A stretch of 63,886 nucleotides of DNA from Akkermansiaceae bacterium (GCA_903908495.1 CAIVSK010000022.1:1-63886), one strand, 5' to 3'. Shown: positions 27,159 through 36,693, numbered from the stretch's first letter. The notes: generated from the sequence alone by a model not told the origin. Numbers and translations are program-made.

Positions 27159-28670
27159 ATGCCCACGCCCCTCGTCTCAGAAGTCTGGTTCATCACCGGA
27201 TCGCAACATCTCTATGGCCCCGCCGCTCTCCAGCAGGTGGCCGCCAACTCCCTGCATGTGGTCACCGCCCTCAATGCCTCCGGCGCGCTGCCGTGCAAGG
27301 TGGTGTTCAAGCCGGTGCTGACCACCCCGGATGAAATCACGCGGCTGTGCCTGGAGGCCAACTCCGCACCCGAGTGCGTCGGCCTGGTCGCCTGGATGCA
27401 CACGTTCTCGCCGGCCAAAATGTGGATCGCCGGCTTGCAGGCGCTGCGCAAGCCGCTGGCCGATTTGCACACCCAGTTCAACCGCGATTTGCCTTGGTCG
27501 AGCATCGACATGGATTTCATGAACTTGAACCAGACCGCCCACGGCGGCCGCGAGTTCGGTCATATCGGGGCCCGCATGCGCCTGCCGCGCAAGGTCATCG
27601 TCGGTCACTGGCAGGACCCGGAAGTGGCCGCGCGCCTCGCCGCCTGGATGCGGGTGGCCCGCGCCTGGCAAGCCAGCCAGGCGCTCAAGGTTGCGCGCTT
27701 CGGCGACAACATGCGGCAGGTGGCGGTGACGGAAGGCGACAAGGTTTCCGCGCAGATGCGCTTCGGCTGGGCCGTCAATGGCCACGGCGTCGGCGAACTC
27801 GTGGCCCATGTGAACGCCGCGAGTGACGCCGCGGTGGACGCGTTGTGCAGCGAATATGACGACACTTACACCGTGGCGGCTGCGCTGCGGGCGGGCGGCG
27901 AGCGGCGTGGTTCGCTGCGGGATGCCGCGCGCATCGAGTTGGGGCTGCGCTCGTTTCTAACTGAAGGTGGGTTCGGGGCCTTCACCACCACATTTGAAGA
28001 TCTGCATGGGCTGACCCAACTGCCGGGGCTGGCGGTGCAACGGCTGATGGCCGACGGTTACGGCTTCGGCGCGGAGGGCGATTGGAAGACCGCCGCCTTG
28101 CTGCGGGTGATGAAAGTCATGGCGGAGGGGGTGGCCGGAGGCACCTCGTTCATGGAGGATTACACCTATCATCTTGATCCGGCGGGCGCTCTGGTGCTCG
28201 GCGCACACATGCTGGAAGTCTGCCCCTCGATCGCCGCCGGAAAGTCCTCGCTCGAGGTCCATCCGCTAGGTATCGGCGGCAAGCAGGACCCCTGCCGACT
28301 GGTCTTCGATGGCGCCGCCGGTCCTGCCGTCAACGCGTCGCTGGTCGACCTCGGCAACCGCTTCCGCCTGCTGGTCAACGAAGTCGAGTGCCTGCCGCCC
28401 GCCCAGCCGCTGCCCAATCTGCCGGTCGCCCGCGCGCTTTGGCACGCCCAACCGGACCTCAAGACGGCCACCGCCGCCTGGGTGTTGGCGGGTGGCGCCC
28501 ATCACACGGTGCTGTCGCTGGCCTTGGCCACCGAGCACATGGAAGATTTCGCCGAGATTGCCGGTATCGAGTTGGCCGTCATTGATCGTGAGACCCGCCT
28601 GCGCGGCTTCAAGGATCAACTCCGCAATTCCGACCTCTACTATCATCTCGCCCAGGGCATCTGCAGCTAA
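27159..28670 (+). CDS. araA: L-arabinose isomerase
   Basis: AraA converts L-arabinose to L-ribulose using a divalent metal. The 503-residue protein begins [20 protein letters not shown], the classic AraA N-terminus, followed by [15 protein letters not shown] and [19 protein letters not shown]. The catalytic and metal region is visible as [18 protein letters not shown] and [17 protein letters not shown], then [12 protein letters not shown] and [10 protein letters not shown]. It lies 48 bp after araB and 20 bp before araD, consistent with one operon. The leader before the ATG is C/A-rich and lacks a Shine-Dalgarno sequence. Confidence 0.97.
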   Translation: MPTPLVSEVWFITGSQHLYGPAALQQVAANSLHVVTALNASGALPCKVVFKPVLTTPDEITRLCLEANSAPECVGLVAWMHTFSPAKMWIAGLQALRKPLADLHTQFNRDLPWSSIDMDFMNLNQTAHGGREFGHIGARMRLPRKVIVGHWQDPEVAARLAAWMRVARAWQASQALKVARFGDNMRQVAVTEGDKVSAQMRFGWAVNGHGVGELVAHVNAASDAAVDALCSEYDDTYTVAAALRAGGERRGSLRDAARIELGLRSFLTEGGFGAFTTTFEDLHGLTQLPGLAVQRLMADGYGFGAEGDWKTAALLRVMKVMAEGVAGGTSFMEDYTYHLDPAGALVLGAHMLEVCPSIAAGKSSLEVHPLGIGGKQDPCRLVFDGAAGPAVNASLVDLGNRFRLLVNEVECLPPAQPLPNLPVARALWHAQPDLKTATAAWVLAGGAHHTVLSLALATEHMEDFAEIAGIELAVIDRETRLRGFKDQLRNSDLYYHLAQGICS

Positions 28671-28690
28671 CCATTCCCATCGCACCCGCC

Positions 28691-29389
28691 ATGCCATCCT
28701 ATCGCGCCATCCAGGAAGAATGCTGTGAGGCCAACCGCGCACTGCCCGCCACCGGCTTGGTGGATCTGACGTTCGGCAACGTCAGCGTGGCCGATCGCGA
28801 GTTGGGCGTGTTTGCCATCAAACCCTCGGGCGTCGAGTACGACAAATTGCGGCCCGAGGACATGGTCGTCATCGGCTTTGATGGCGCTCTGGTGGCCGGT
28901 TCCTTGCGCCCGTCCTCGGATACGCCGACCCACCGCCGCTTGTTGCTCGCCTTCGAGGGCATCCGCTCGGTGGTCCACACCCACTCGCGCAATGCCGTGG
29001 CCTTCGCCCAGGCGGGGCTCGATCTGCCGTGCTTCGGCACCACCCACTGCGACTACTTTCACGGCGCGGTGCCGGTGACCCGGGCGCTGACCCCGGCTGA
29101 AGTGGCCGGCGACTACGAATGGGCGACCGGCGACGTGATTGTCGAGCGCTTCGCCGCGCTTGAGCCGCTGCAGGTGCCGGGCGTGCTTGTTAGGAATCAC
29201 GGCCCCTTCGCATGGGCCGCCAGCGGGGCCAAGGCGGTGGAAACCGCGCTGGCATTGGAGATAGTGGCCGATTTGGCCATGAAAACCCTCGCCCTCAATC
29301 CGCAGGCGGCACCGGCCCCGACCTATCTACTAGACAAACATTTTTTCCGCAAGCACGGACCCACCGCCTATTATGGCCAGCCCTGCTGA
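28691..29389 (+). CDS. araD: L-ribulose-5-phosphate 4-epimerase
   Basis: AraD epimerises L-ribulose 5-phosphate to D-xylulose 5-phosphate, feeding arabinose carbon into the pentose phosphate pathway. The 232-residue class II aldolase-fold protein shows LVDLTFGNVSVADRE, IKPSGVEYD, and the zinc site HTHSRNAVAFAQAG together with FGTTHCDYFHG, then RNHGPFAWA. Length is normal. It follows araA by 20 bp. No Shine-Dalgarno sequence is visible before the ATG. With araB, araA and the downstream symporter it makes a complete uptake and conversion route for L-arabinose. Confidence 0.96.
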   Translation: MPSYRAIQEECCEANRALPATGLVDLTFGNVSVADRELGVFAIKPSGVEYDKLRPEDMVVIGFDGALVAGSLRPSSDTPTHRRLLLAFEGIRSVVHTHSRNAVAFAQAGLDLPCFGTTHCDYFHGAVPVTRALTPAEVAGDYEWATGDVIVERFAALEPLQVPGVLVRNHGPFAWAASGAKAVETALALEIVADLAMKTLALNPQAAPAPTYLLDKHFFRKHGPTAYYGQPC

Positions 29390-29457
29390 ATTTTTCTCTT
29401 GATCCCAACCGCACCTGACTCCAAAACTCCGACACCCAAACCATCCAACCCAATTCC

Positions 29458-31260
29458 ATGCATCTCTATCTATTGAGTAACCCGCTGGCTGTGACCAGTC
29501 ACATGGCCGGCATCGACTGGCTGATGATCGCCGCCTATTTCACCGTCCTGCTGTGCGTCGCCGGCTGGGTGGTTAGGAAGAACAAGGACACCGCGGCCGA
29601 CTATTTCCTGGCCGGGCGCAACCTCGGTTGGTGGGTCATCGGTGCCTCGATCTTCGCTTCCAACATCGGTTCCGAGCACATCGTCGGGCTCGCCGGTTCG
29701 GGGGCCAAGGACGGCGTGGCGCTGGCGCATTACGAGCTGCACGCCTGGTGCCTGCTGGTGCTGGCGTGGGTGTTCGTGCCGTTTTACATGCGCTCGCAGG
29801 TGTTCACGATGCCCGAGTTCCTCGAGCGCCGCTTCTCAGTGGGCTCGCGCTACGTGCTGTCCATCGTCTCGATCATCACCTTCATTCTGTCGAAAATCGC
29901 GGTTGGCATCTTTGCCGGCGGCATCGTCTTCAGCACCCTGCTGCCGGAATTGCAGATCACCCTTGGCAGCACGGTCATCGACAGCTTCTGGATCGGCTCG
30001 ATCGCGGTGATTTTCCTAACTGGCTTGTACACGGTTGTCGGCGGCATGCGCGCTGTGGCTTACAACGATGCAGTGCAGGTGGTTGTCTTGATTGGCGGGT
30101 CGGCGGTGCTGACGTTCTACGGCTTGCACAAGCTGGGTGGCTGGGGTGAGCTGCGCCACATCTGCGGCCCGGACATGTTCAACCTGTGGAAGCCGCTGGT
30201 GCCGGCGGGTCAGACCGCATCGTGGGCACCGATCAAGGAATTCAACGCCGCGGGCGACATTGTCAAGCAGGCATGGTATTTCAATAACAACTTCCCCTGG
30301 CTCGGCATGGCCATCTGCGCGCCGGTCATCGGCCTCTGGTACTGGTGTACCGACCAGTACATCGTGCAGCGCGCCCTCGGCGCACCGAACCAGAAGGTGG
30401 CCCGTGAAGGCAGTATTTTCGCGGCGTTTCTCAAGTTGTTTCCGGTCTATCTTTTCATCATTCCCGGCTTGATTTGTTATGCTTTGGTCAAAAAGGGCGT
30501 GGTGCCCGAGTTGGCGGCTGAATTCAACAAGCCCGGCGGTTCGCAAGGCGCGTTCCCGTTGATGGTGCAATATCTGTTGCCTCCCGGCCTGCGCGGGATC
30601 GTGGTGGCCGGCCTGCTGTCGGCCTTGATGGGCTCGCTGGCCGGTGTGTTCAACGCCTGCTCGACGCTCTTCACGGTGGATATCTATCAAAAGCTGCGGC
30701 CCAAGGCGAGCCAGTCGGAACTGGTGCGCATGGGCCGTCTGGCCACCGGCGTGATGGTGCTCATTGCGCTGCTATGGATCCCGGTGGTCAAGCACGCCCA
30801 CGGTCTGTACGAATACCTGCAATCGGTGCAAGGGTATCTGGCACCGCCGATTTTCGTGGTGTTCTTCTTCGGCGTGTTCTGGAAGCGTCTCAACAAGGAA
30901 GGGTGCTTCTGGGCGATGGTCGTCGGCTTTATCGTTGGCATCTTCCGCATGGGGGTGGACACCCCGATTACCCTCGGTTGGTTCAAGGAATATGAGCCCG
31001 GTTCGTTGCTCTGGATCGTCAACAACATCAACTTCCAATACTTCAGCATTCTTATCACCGGCGTGTCGGCGGTGGTCATGGTGGTGGTCAGTTACATGAC
31101 CGACGAGCCTAACCAACCACAGATCCAGGGTCTGACGTTTGCCACCGCCAGCGCCAGCGACAAGGCGGAGACCCGCGCGAGCTGGAACTGGATGGACGTG
31201 GTGGGTTCGCTGGTGATTGTGGCGTTTATCTTCGGTGCCTACATCTACTTCACGGGCTGA
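29458..31260 (+). CDS. Sodium/solute symporter (SSS family), probable arabinose transporter
   Basis: A 600-residue inner-membrane transporter with about 14 hydrophobic segments, as in the SGLT-type branch of the SSS family. Family motifs include DYFLAGRNLGWWVIGASIFA followed by SNIGSEHIVGLAGSG, FTMPEFLERRF, GLYTVVGGMRAVAYNDA, WYWCTDQYIVQRALGA and GLLSALMGSLAGVFNACSTL. It would import its substrate with Na+. Substrate is inferred as L-arabinose only from its place 68 bp after araD. The leader before the ATG lacks a Shine-Dalgarno sequence. Confidence 0.92.
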   Translation: MHLYLLSNPLAVTSHMAGIDWLMIAAYFTVLLCVAGWVVRKNKDTAADYFLAGRNLGWWVIGASIFASNIGSEHIVGLAGSGAKDGVALAHYELHAWCLLVLAWVFVPFYMRSQVFTMPEFLERRFSVGSRYVLSIVSIITFILSKIAVGIFAGGIVFSTLLPELQITLGSTVIDSFWIGSIAVIFLTGLYTVVGGMRAVAYNDAVQVVVLIGGSAVLTFYGLHKLGGWGELRHICGPDMFNLWKPLVPAGQTASWAPIKEFNAAGDIVKQAWYFNNNFPWLGMAICAPVIGLWYWCTDQYIVQRALGAPNQKVAREGSIFAAFLKLFPVYLFIIPGLICYALVKKGVVPELAAEFNKPGGSQGAFPLMVQYLLPPGLRGIVVAGLLSALMGSLAGVFNACSTLFTVDIYQKLRPKASQSELVRMGRLATGVMVLIALLWIPVVKHAHGLYEYLQSVQGYLAPPIFVVFFFGVFWKRLNKEGCFWAMVVGFIVGIFRMGVDTPITLGWFKEYEPGSLLWIVNNINFQYFSILITGVSAVVMVVVSYMTDEPNQPQIQGLTFATASASDKAETRASWNWMDVVGSLVIVAFIFGAYIYFTG

Positions 31261-31272
31261 GTTAGACTGCTC

Positions 31273-32523
31273 ATGAGCAAGCACATTGTTGTTGTTGGCG
31301 GCGGCGTGATCGGGCTGTCTGTGGCGGAGGCTTGCAGCCGCCGCGGACACCGGGTGACGCTGATCGAACAACACGGCGAAGAGCGCGGCGGCTGTTCGTA
31401 TGGCAATGCCGGTATGGTGGTGCCCAGCCATTTCGTGCCGATGGCCGCGCCCGGCATGGTGGCCATGGGCCTCAAATGGATGTGGAATCCCGAATCGCCA
31501 TTCTATATCAAGCCGCGGCTGGATTTTGACCTGCTGCGCTGGGGCCTGCGCTTCGTGCGGGCCGCCACGCGCGGCCACGTCGAGCGCTGCGCGCCACTGT
31601 TGCGGGACCTTCACCTTGCCAGCCGCCAGGCCTATCAAGAGTTAGGCGCTCAAGGCGGGGACGTCGGCTTGGTGAGCAAGGGCCTGCTGATGTTGTGCCA
31701 GGAAAGCCACACGCTCGACGAGGAAGCCGCGATGGCAGGCAAGGCCCGCGCCTTGGGGGTGGCGGCCGACGTGTTGGATAGTGCCGCCACCGCCCGCCTC
31801 GACCCGGGAATAACGATGGACATCGCAGGAGCGGTGCACTACCCGCTGGACTGCCATCTGAGCCCTGAACGCTTGCTGGCCTTCCTGCAACAGCGGGCCG
31901 GCCAACAGGGGACACGCTTTCTGTGGAACACCCGCGTGCTGGGCTGGGCCCGCGAGTCCGGGCGGCTGCGTGCTCTGCTCACATCCGCCGGTGAGATCGA
32001 GGCCGACGAGTTTGTCCTGAGCGGCGGGGTGTGGTCAGACGGGATGATACGCGAGCTGGGGCTGCGCTTGCCGATGCAAGCCGGCAAGGGCTACAGCGTG
32101 ACCCTGCCAAACCCGGTGGAACTGCCCGCGCTGTGTTCCATTCTAACCGAAGCACGGGTGGCGGTGACGCCGATGGGTGGCAGCCTGCGCTTCGGCGGCA
32201 CCATGGAAATGAGCGGCACCAGCGAGACCGTCAGCCCGCGCCGGGTTGAGGGGATCTTGCGGGCGGCTTCACGCTATTTTCCCAACTTCAAGCGCGCCCA
32301 CTTCGACGGGCTCGCACCGTGGCATGGTTTGCGCCCCTGCTCACCGGATGGCATGCCCTATCTGGGGCGCAGCGCAGCGGTCGCCAATCTGTTAATAGCG
32401 ACCGGCCATGCCATGATGGGCGTGAGCCTCGCCCCGGTGACCGGCGCGATCGCCGCGCGCCTGCTCGACGCGGAGGCGCCGGGCTTCGACCTGCACCTCC
32501 TCAGGCCCGATCGCTTCGCGTGA
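31273..32523 (+). CDS. FAD-dependent oxidoreductase, DadA-like
   Basis: A 416-residue flavoprotein of the glycine/D-amino-acid oxidase (DAO) family. The Rossmann FAD motif is at the N-terminus (VVVGGGVIGLSVAEACSRRG, with GGGVIG and an acidic residue after the second strand in LIEQ). It continues with GCSYGNAGMVVPSHFVP, a DadA-type feature, and ends with APWHGLRPCSPDGMPYLGR and ATGHAMMGVSLAPVTG. In the family it oxidatively deaminates D-amino acids, passing electrons to the respiratory chain, or acts on proline-like imino acids. It starts 12 bp after the symporter stop, so it may be cotranscribed, which leaves the symporter substrate partly open. Confidence 0.85.
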   Translation: MSKHIVVVGGGVIGLSVAEACSRRGHRVTLIEQHGEERGGCSYGNAGMVVPSHFVPMAAPGMVAMGLKWMWNPESPFYIKPRLDFDLLRWGLRFVRAATRGHVERCAPLLRDLHLASRQAYQELGAQGGDVGLVSKGLLMLCQESHTLDEEAAMAGKARALGVAADVLDSAATARLDPGITMDIAGAVHYPLDCHLSPERLLAFLQQRAGQQGTRFLWNTRVLGWARESGRLRALLTSAGEIEADEFVLSGGVWSDGMIRELGLRLPMQAGKGYSVTLPNPVELPALCSILTEARVAVTPMGGSLRFGGTMEMSGTSETVSPRRVEGILRAASRYFPNFKRAHFDGLAPWHGLRPCSPDGMPYLGRSAAVANLLIATGHAMMGVSLAPVTGAIAARLLDAEAPGFDLHLLRPDRFA

Positions 32524-32622
32524 CGCGGGCAGTGGCTTGATCACAAAGGGGGAAACGTCCTCAAGGCGCTGGTCGGCGGAGCCCAGGGGCGGGGCCGCCA
32601 CGCCGCCAGGTTGCTCGCGAGT

Positions 32623-33198
32623 TCATGTCAATTTCCCGGTGGTCGGGGTGTCTGCACCTGAGATCACCCCATCCATGATGACGTCGTGGGCCTGTGGGAA
32701 GGTATCGGCGACGAGTTGACAGGGGTGGCAGATGCCGAGTTTGAGGGCATCGGGGCGGCTGGCGGCGAGGGCGCGGTCGTAGTAGCCGCGGCCGCGGCCG
32801 AGGCGGCCGCCGAGCGGATCGAAGGCCAGGCCCGGGCACAGGAAGACATCGATCTCGGACAGCGGCACGCCGGGCAGGGCAGGGGAGGGTTCGCGAATCC
32901 CCAAGCTGCCGGGCTGCAAGTCGCAGGCAGGGTCGCGCACCTGGCAGAATATCAAGTCCTCGCCACAGACGCGGGGAAACAGCCAGCGCCGGTCGGGCGC
33001 GGATGCCAACAGCGGCAGTAAATCGATTTCTCCCGGCAGCGCCGCAAACAGCGCCACGGTTCGCAAGGCAGGGCGCGCCGCCAGCCAGCGGCGCAGCGCC
33101 TCGCGGACGCCCTCCGACTCCCGGGGGGCTCCGCGCAAGAGTTGGCGGATTTCGCCGCGGAGCTGTTGTTTGTTGCTGGAGGTTGCGGGAATTGTCAC
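32623..33198 (-). CDS. 5-formyltetrahydrofolate cyclo-ligase
   Basis: Converts 5-formyl-THF to 5,10-methenyl-THF with ATP in the cytoplasm. The 191-residue protein has the family layout: an N-terminal basic helix (NKQQLRGEIRQLLRG), LFAALPGEIDLLPLL, IDVFLCPGLAFDPLGGRLG, and the ATP-binding signature GRGRGYYDRAL. I chose a GTG start at 33198, which gives the expected N-terminus (VTIPATSSNKQQLRG). An ATG at 33303 would overlap the divergent gene at 33234. No 6S RNA was recognised beside it. The region 32524-32622 between this gene and the convergent oxidoreductase holds nothing clear. Confidence 0.9.
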   Translation of the reverse strand: MTIPATSSNKQQLRGEIRQLLRGAPRESEGVREALRRWLAARPALRTVALFAALPGEIDLLPLLASAPDRRWLFPRVCGEDLIFCQVRDPACDLQPGSLGIREPSPALPGVPLSEIDVFLCPGLAFDPLGGRLGRGRGYYDRALAASRPDALKLGICHPCQLVADTFPQAHDVIMDGVISGADTPTTGKLT

Positions 33199-33228
33199 TT
33201 GCCAAGCGGGTGTGTCAGGGGCTACTCT
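33199..33228 (+). promoter_or_regulatory. Candidate sigma70-type promoter for the 33234 gene
   Basis: TTGCCA (33199-33204), an 18-bp spacer and TACTCT (33223-33228). A start point 6-7 bp after the -10 box would fall on or next to the ATG at 33234, so the transcript would be leaderless or nearly so. The site sits in the 35-bp gap between divergent genes. Recognised by eye only. Confidence 0.4.
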
Positions 33229-33233
33229 GCGCG

Positions 33234-33920
33234 ATGATTCGCATTTGGCAAGCCGTGGTGATTTTCTGGGTTGCGATGCTGGCAGTGCGCGCGGAGGATG
33301 CACCCAAGACGTTTGTTTGGGCTCCTTTGAAAATCCAAGCCAGCGCGTTTACCAGCGATTTGGGCATGCTCGATGCCGAACGCCAGGAATACGCCACCAA
33401 TCTGGCCAATTGTGCCGCCACGGGCATCGTGCAAGCCCAGGCCGCACCAGCGTCGCTGGAACTCGGCCGCCGCCTGCTGACGCTGGCGCTGAACCTGTCG
33501 CCGCGCAACAAACGCGCCATCATCCTCAATTACCAACTTGGCAAGGGCATGCTGCCCGAGGTGGCCAAGGGCGACTACAGCCCGCAGGTGCTCGCCCGCC
33601 TGCTGCTGACCCGCGGCCAGCTCCTCGCCAAGCAGGACAGCCCGGAAAACCTCTTGCTCTCGCGCATTTTCTTCCAGGTCTCGGCCGAACTCGACCCCAA
33701 AAACGAGGACGCGGTCTACGCCAGTGAGGTTGATCGGCTCGACCACGGCAGTGTGGATTGGACGGCGTTGACCCGTCCGCGGCCGGCACCCGAGATCGAA
33801 GCCGCCCCGGACAAGGCCGCGCCCACCGAGCCAGCCAAGGAAGCCGTGGTGCCTAGAGTGCCGCAGAAGGATGTGCCGAAGGACCGCACGCCGCGTGGCG
33901 GCCCGCCGGGCCGGCCCTAG
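33234..33920 (+). CDS. Exported protein of unknown function with Pro-rich tail
   Basis: A 228-residue protein starting at ATG 33234, which gives a signal peptide (IWQAVVIFWVAMLAVRAED). Residues about 50-165 are helical with a TPR-like feel (ASLELGRRLLTLALNLSPRN, then LARLLLTRGQLLAKQDSPEN and FFQVSAELDPKNEDAVYA). The C-terminal 50 residues are rich in Pro, Lys, Arg and Gly and look disordered. I do not recognise the family. The upstream in-frame start at 33003 would run antisense through the cyclo-ligase gene and was rejected. Confidence 0.65.
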   Translation: MIRIWQAVVIFWVAMLAVRAEDAPKTFVWAPLKIQASAFTSDLGMLDAERQEYATNLANCAATGIVQAQAAPASLELGRRLLTLALNLSPRNKRAIILNYQLGKGMLPEVAKGDYSPQVLARLLLTRGQLLAKQDSPENLLLSRIFFQVSAELDPKNEDAVYASEVDRLDHGSVDWTALTRPRPAPEIEAAPDKAAPTEPAKEAVVPRVPQKDVPKDRTPRGGPPGRP

Positions 33921-33989
33921 CGGTCGGAGGTTTCGCGGCGACATCGGCCTTGACGCCGCAGGGGACGGCGGGCAAGTTAGCCGTCTGCC

Positions 33990-35297
33990 ATGAACTCCGA
34001 CCTGACACCGCAACTTGGACGCATTCTTTCCGAAGGGAAAACCAAGCGTATCATCGAAAAGAAGGACGATCCAAGCCGCGTGATCCTGTTAGCCAAGGAT
34101 GACATCACGGCCGGCGACGGTGCCAAGCACGACATCATTCCCGACAAGGGCCGCATCGCCACCCAGACCGCCTGCAATGTGTTCCGCCTGCTGAAAGCCT
34201 GCCAAATCCCGGTGGCCTTCGAGGCGCAAGGCGGGCCGGATTGGTTCATCGCGCCCGCCTGCCAGATGTTGCCCTACGAAGTGGTGACACGGCGCGAGGC
34301 GCACGGTTCGTTTCTCAAGCGGGCGCCGCATCTCGCCAAAGGCCAGTTGTTTTCGCGCCTCATCGTCGAGTTTTTCCTCAAGACCAAGGACCGCCGCTGG
34401 CTCGAGCACGAACTCACCTGCGATGATCCCTACATGATTTGGGACGAGGCGGCGGCCACCATCAGTTTGTTCCACCCCGCCAAGCCGTTTGCCACCCAAC
34501 AGCCGTTTTTGGTGCTGGCCGATAGCGAGGTGTTCACCCATCCCGGCGAAAGCGCGTGGTTCGGGGAAATGCGCCGCCGTGCCCGCCAAACCTTCCTCGT
34601 GCTCGAAAAAGCCTGGCAACTCCAGGGCCGCAAGCTCGTCGATATGAAGGTGGAATTCGGCGTCGACCCCGCCGGCAACCTGCTGTTGGCCGACGTCATC
34701 GACAACGATTCCTGGCGCGTGCTGGAGGACGGCGCCTACATCGATAAACAAATCTATCGGGATGGCGGCGACTTGTCGGATGTTGTTAGGAGTTATCAGC
34801 TTGTCGAGCGCATCACCGCCAACTTTGCGCTGCCGCGCCAGCGGGTGATTCTGTGGGCGGGTTCGCCCAAGGACGATCTCGAGCCGCTGGTGGAGGCCAT
34901 TGCCCGCCTCTCGGAGGGGTTGATAGAGTGCGTCGTGAATATTTGTTCGGTCCACAAGGAGCCGGTCCGGTCGGTGTTGGATCTGGCGCGGCTCACTCAG
35001 GAGGTGCCCGATTGCGTGGTCATTGCCTGCATCGGCATGTCCAACGGGGCGGGGCCGACGCTGGCGGCCGCCACCAGTGTGCCGGTCATCACCCTGGCGG
35101 CCAATTATGAATCCTTCCCGGACGATGTCTGGTCGTCACTGCGTGCGCCGAGCAAGGTGCCGGTGATGACCGTCCTCAACCCGACCAACGCGGTCCTCGC
35201 CGCCCTCGGCATCCTCGCCCTGCACAACCCGCAGCTTCACGCCTGCCTGCGCGCCGAAATCGAAGAGCGCAGCACCAACGTCGCGCTGCTGGAATGA
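33990..35297 (+). CDS. Bifunctional SAICAR synthase / class II AIR carboxylase (PAICS-type fusion)
   Basis: Two consecutive purine steps in one 435-residue protein, in the order of animal PAICS. Residues about 1-250 are SAICAR synthase (PurC): ILSEGKTKRIIE, KDDITAGDGAKHD, RREAHGSFLKR, and VDMKVEFGVD followed by LLADVIDNDSWRV. Residues about 285-435 are the AIR carboxylase (PurE) domain, with SVHKEPVRSVLDL, CIGMSNGAGPTLAAAT, and DVWSSLRAPS then VLNPTNAVLAALGI. These PurE motifs resemble class II (animal) enzymes, which use CO2 directly, rather than the bacterial class I N5-CAIR mutase. If so the cell would not need PurK. The gene stands apart from any other pur gene in the window. Confidence 0.88.
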   Translation: MNSDLTPQLGRILSEGKTKRIIEKKDDPSRVILLAKDDITAGDGAKHDIIPDKGRIATQTACNVFRLLKACQIPVAFEAQGGPDWFIAPACQMLPYEVVTRREAHGSFLKRAPHLAKGQLFSRLIVEFFLKTKDRRWLEHELTCDDPYMIWDEAAATISLFHPAKPFATQQPFLVLADSEVFTHPGESAWFGEMRRRARQTFLVLEKAWQLQGRKLVDMKVEFGVDPAGNLLLADVIDNDSWRVLEDGAYIDKQIYRDGGDLSDVVRSYQLVERITANFALPRQRVILWAGSPKDDLEPLVEAIARLSEGLIECVVNICSVHKEPVRSVLDLARLTQEVPDCVVIACIGMSNGAGPTLAAATSVPVITLAANYESFPDDVWSSLRAPSKVPVMTVLNPTNAVLAALGILALHNPQLHACLRAEIEERSTNVALLE

Positions 35298-35313
35298 CGG
35301 TGGCTGGCGGGCC

Positions 35314-35343
35314 AGGCATGCGCCACACGCACTTATGCAAATC
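35314..35343 (+). repeat. 30-bp direct repeat, copy 1
   Basis: Spans the start of the DUF4832-type gene and matches 36786-36815 at 27 of 30 positions (AGGC, TGCGCCACACGCACT, ATG and AAATC conserved). In both places the ATG inside the repeat is the gene start. The two copies bracket one whole gene. Confidence 0.75.
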
Positions 35344-36693
35344 AGAATCGCTGTCCTCGGGTTGGCCCAGCTGCTTGTCTTCTCGTCCGCGCTGGACGCG
35401 GCGGAGGCGGATCCTGTTTCGACATGCTTCCGTGAAGTGGACACGCTTTTTGCCAATCCGGGCCAGGGGTGGATGAGCCAGCAACGCGCGCCCTGGAACG
35501 AGCCGCGCCTGCCCTGCTCGGTTGTCTATATCCGATTCGACTGGGCCGATGCCGAACCCGAGCAAGGCCGCTACAACTGGAAAGTCATCGACGAGGTGAT
35601 GGACGCATGGAAACCCCGCGGGGCCACAGTGGCGATGCGTGTGATGACGGCCAATGCCCACAGCAGCGGCTACTACACCTCGCCCAAGTGGCTCTTCGAC
35701 GCCGGTTGCAAGAGCCACGATTACCTCAGCGGCGGCGATGATCCGACCAGCGGTGGCAAGCGCATCCCACGCATCGAGCCGGACTATGCGGATCCTCTCT
35801 ATCTGGAAAAACACGGCGCGTTTCTCAAGGCGCTGGGTGCACGTTACGACGGCCGACCGGAGTTGGAGTTTCTCGACATCGGCTCCTACGGCATCTGGGG
35901 CGAGTGGCACACGACGCATCCCGCGCCGGTGGAGCTGCGCAAACAGATTGTCGATCTCTATCAGAAGGCGTTCAGGACCACGCCGCTCGTTTTCATGTCC
36001 GACGATGCCGAGGTGCTGAATTATGCGCTGGCCCATGGCTGCGGGTTGCGCCGGGATGGCGTCGGGTCGCCGTGGCATGAACAAAACTGGATCGGCTCTA
36101 AAAAGTATTCCGCGGTTGAGGGCATGGCGGATATGTGGAAGCGCGCCCCGGTGGTCTTTGAATGGTTCGGCAATTTTGACTACCTCCAGTCACAAAATTG
36201 GTCCTTTGATGCGGCGGTGAATTTCATGCTCAACAACCACGTCAATCTCATCAATGACAACATTGGACGGGTGCCGCCCGAGGCAATGCCACAGTTGGAA
36301 AAGCTTGCCCGCTTGGCAGGGGCGCGATTTGTGCTGCGGGAAATCGCAATTCAGAAGTCCATCAAGGCCGGCGCCACGCTGAATCTCCACATGAGGTGGT
36401 CCAACGTGGGCGTCGGCAGGCTTCAGCGTCCATTCCGTCTCCGGTTTTTCCTCCTCGATGCCACCGGAAACCCGGTTTTCACCGCCGATGCCAAGGCCGA
36501 TCCCCGCGGATGGCTTCCCGGAACCTTCGATCTAACCGAATCGCCGGCGCTGCCCTCCACCCTCAAAGCGGGCGATTATACCCTGGCGTTGGCATTGGTG
36601 GAGCCAGGTGCCCGCAATCCCTGGTTCCGCCTCGCGATCGACGCGCCTGAAAAAGACGGACGTTATGAAGTCGGTCGGGTGAAAGTGGAATGA
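35335..36693 (+). CDS. Secreted DUF4832-type protein with glycosidase-like barrel
   Basis: A 452-residue exported protein with a signal peptide (MQIRIAVLGLAQLLVFSSAL). The N-terminal part resembles a TIM-barrel glycoside hydrolase: NPGQGWMSQQRAPWNEPRLP, VVYIRFDWADAEPEQGRYNW, and LEFLDIGSYGIWGEWHTTHP, where GEW may supply a catalytic-type Glu. The C-terminal 110 residues look like a beta-sandwich (LNLHMRWSNVGVGRLQRPF), matching DUF4832. Activity is unknown; a polysaccharide-related role is inferred. Its first bases lie in a 30-bp repeat shared with ilvE, and it interrupts what would otherwise be adjacent metabolic genes. Confidence 0.75.
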   Translation: MQIRIAVLGLAQLLVFSSALDAAEADPVSTCFREVDTLFANPGQGWMSQQRAPWNEPRLPCSVVYIRFDWADAEPEQGRYNWKVIDEVMDAWKPRGATVAMRVMTANAHSSGYYTSPKWLFDAGCKSHDYLSGGDDPTSGGKRIPRIEPDYADPLYLEKHGAFLKALGARYDGRPELEFLDIGSYGIWGEWHTTHPAPVELRKQIVDLYQKAFRTTPLVFMSDDAEVLNYALAHGCGLRRDGVGSPWHEQNWIGSKKYSAVEGMADMWKRAPVVFEWFGNFDYLQSQNWSFDAAVNFMLNNHVNLINDNIGRVPPEAMPQLEKLARLAGARFVLREIAIQKSIKAGATLNLHMRWSNVGVGRLQRPFRLRFFLLDATGNPVFTADAKADPRGWLPGTFDLTESPALPSTLKAGDYTLALALVEPGARNPWFRLAIDAPEKDGRYEVGRVKVE

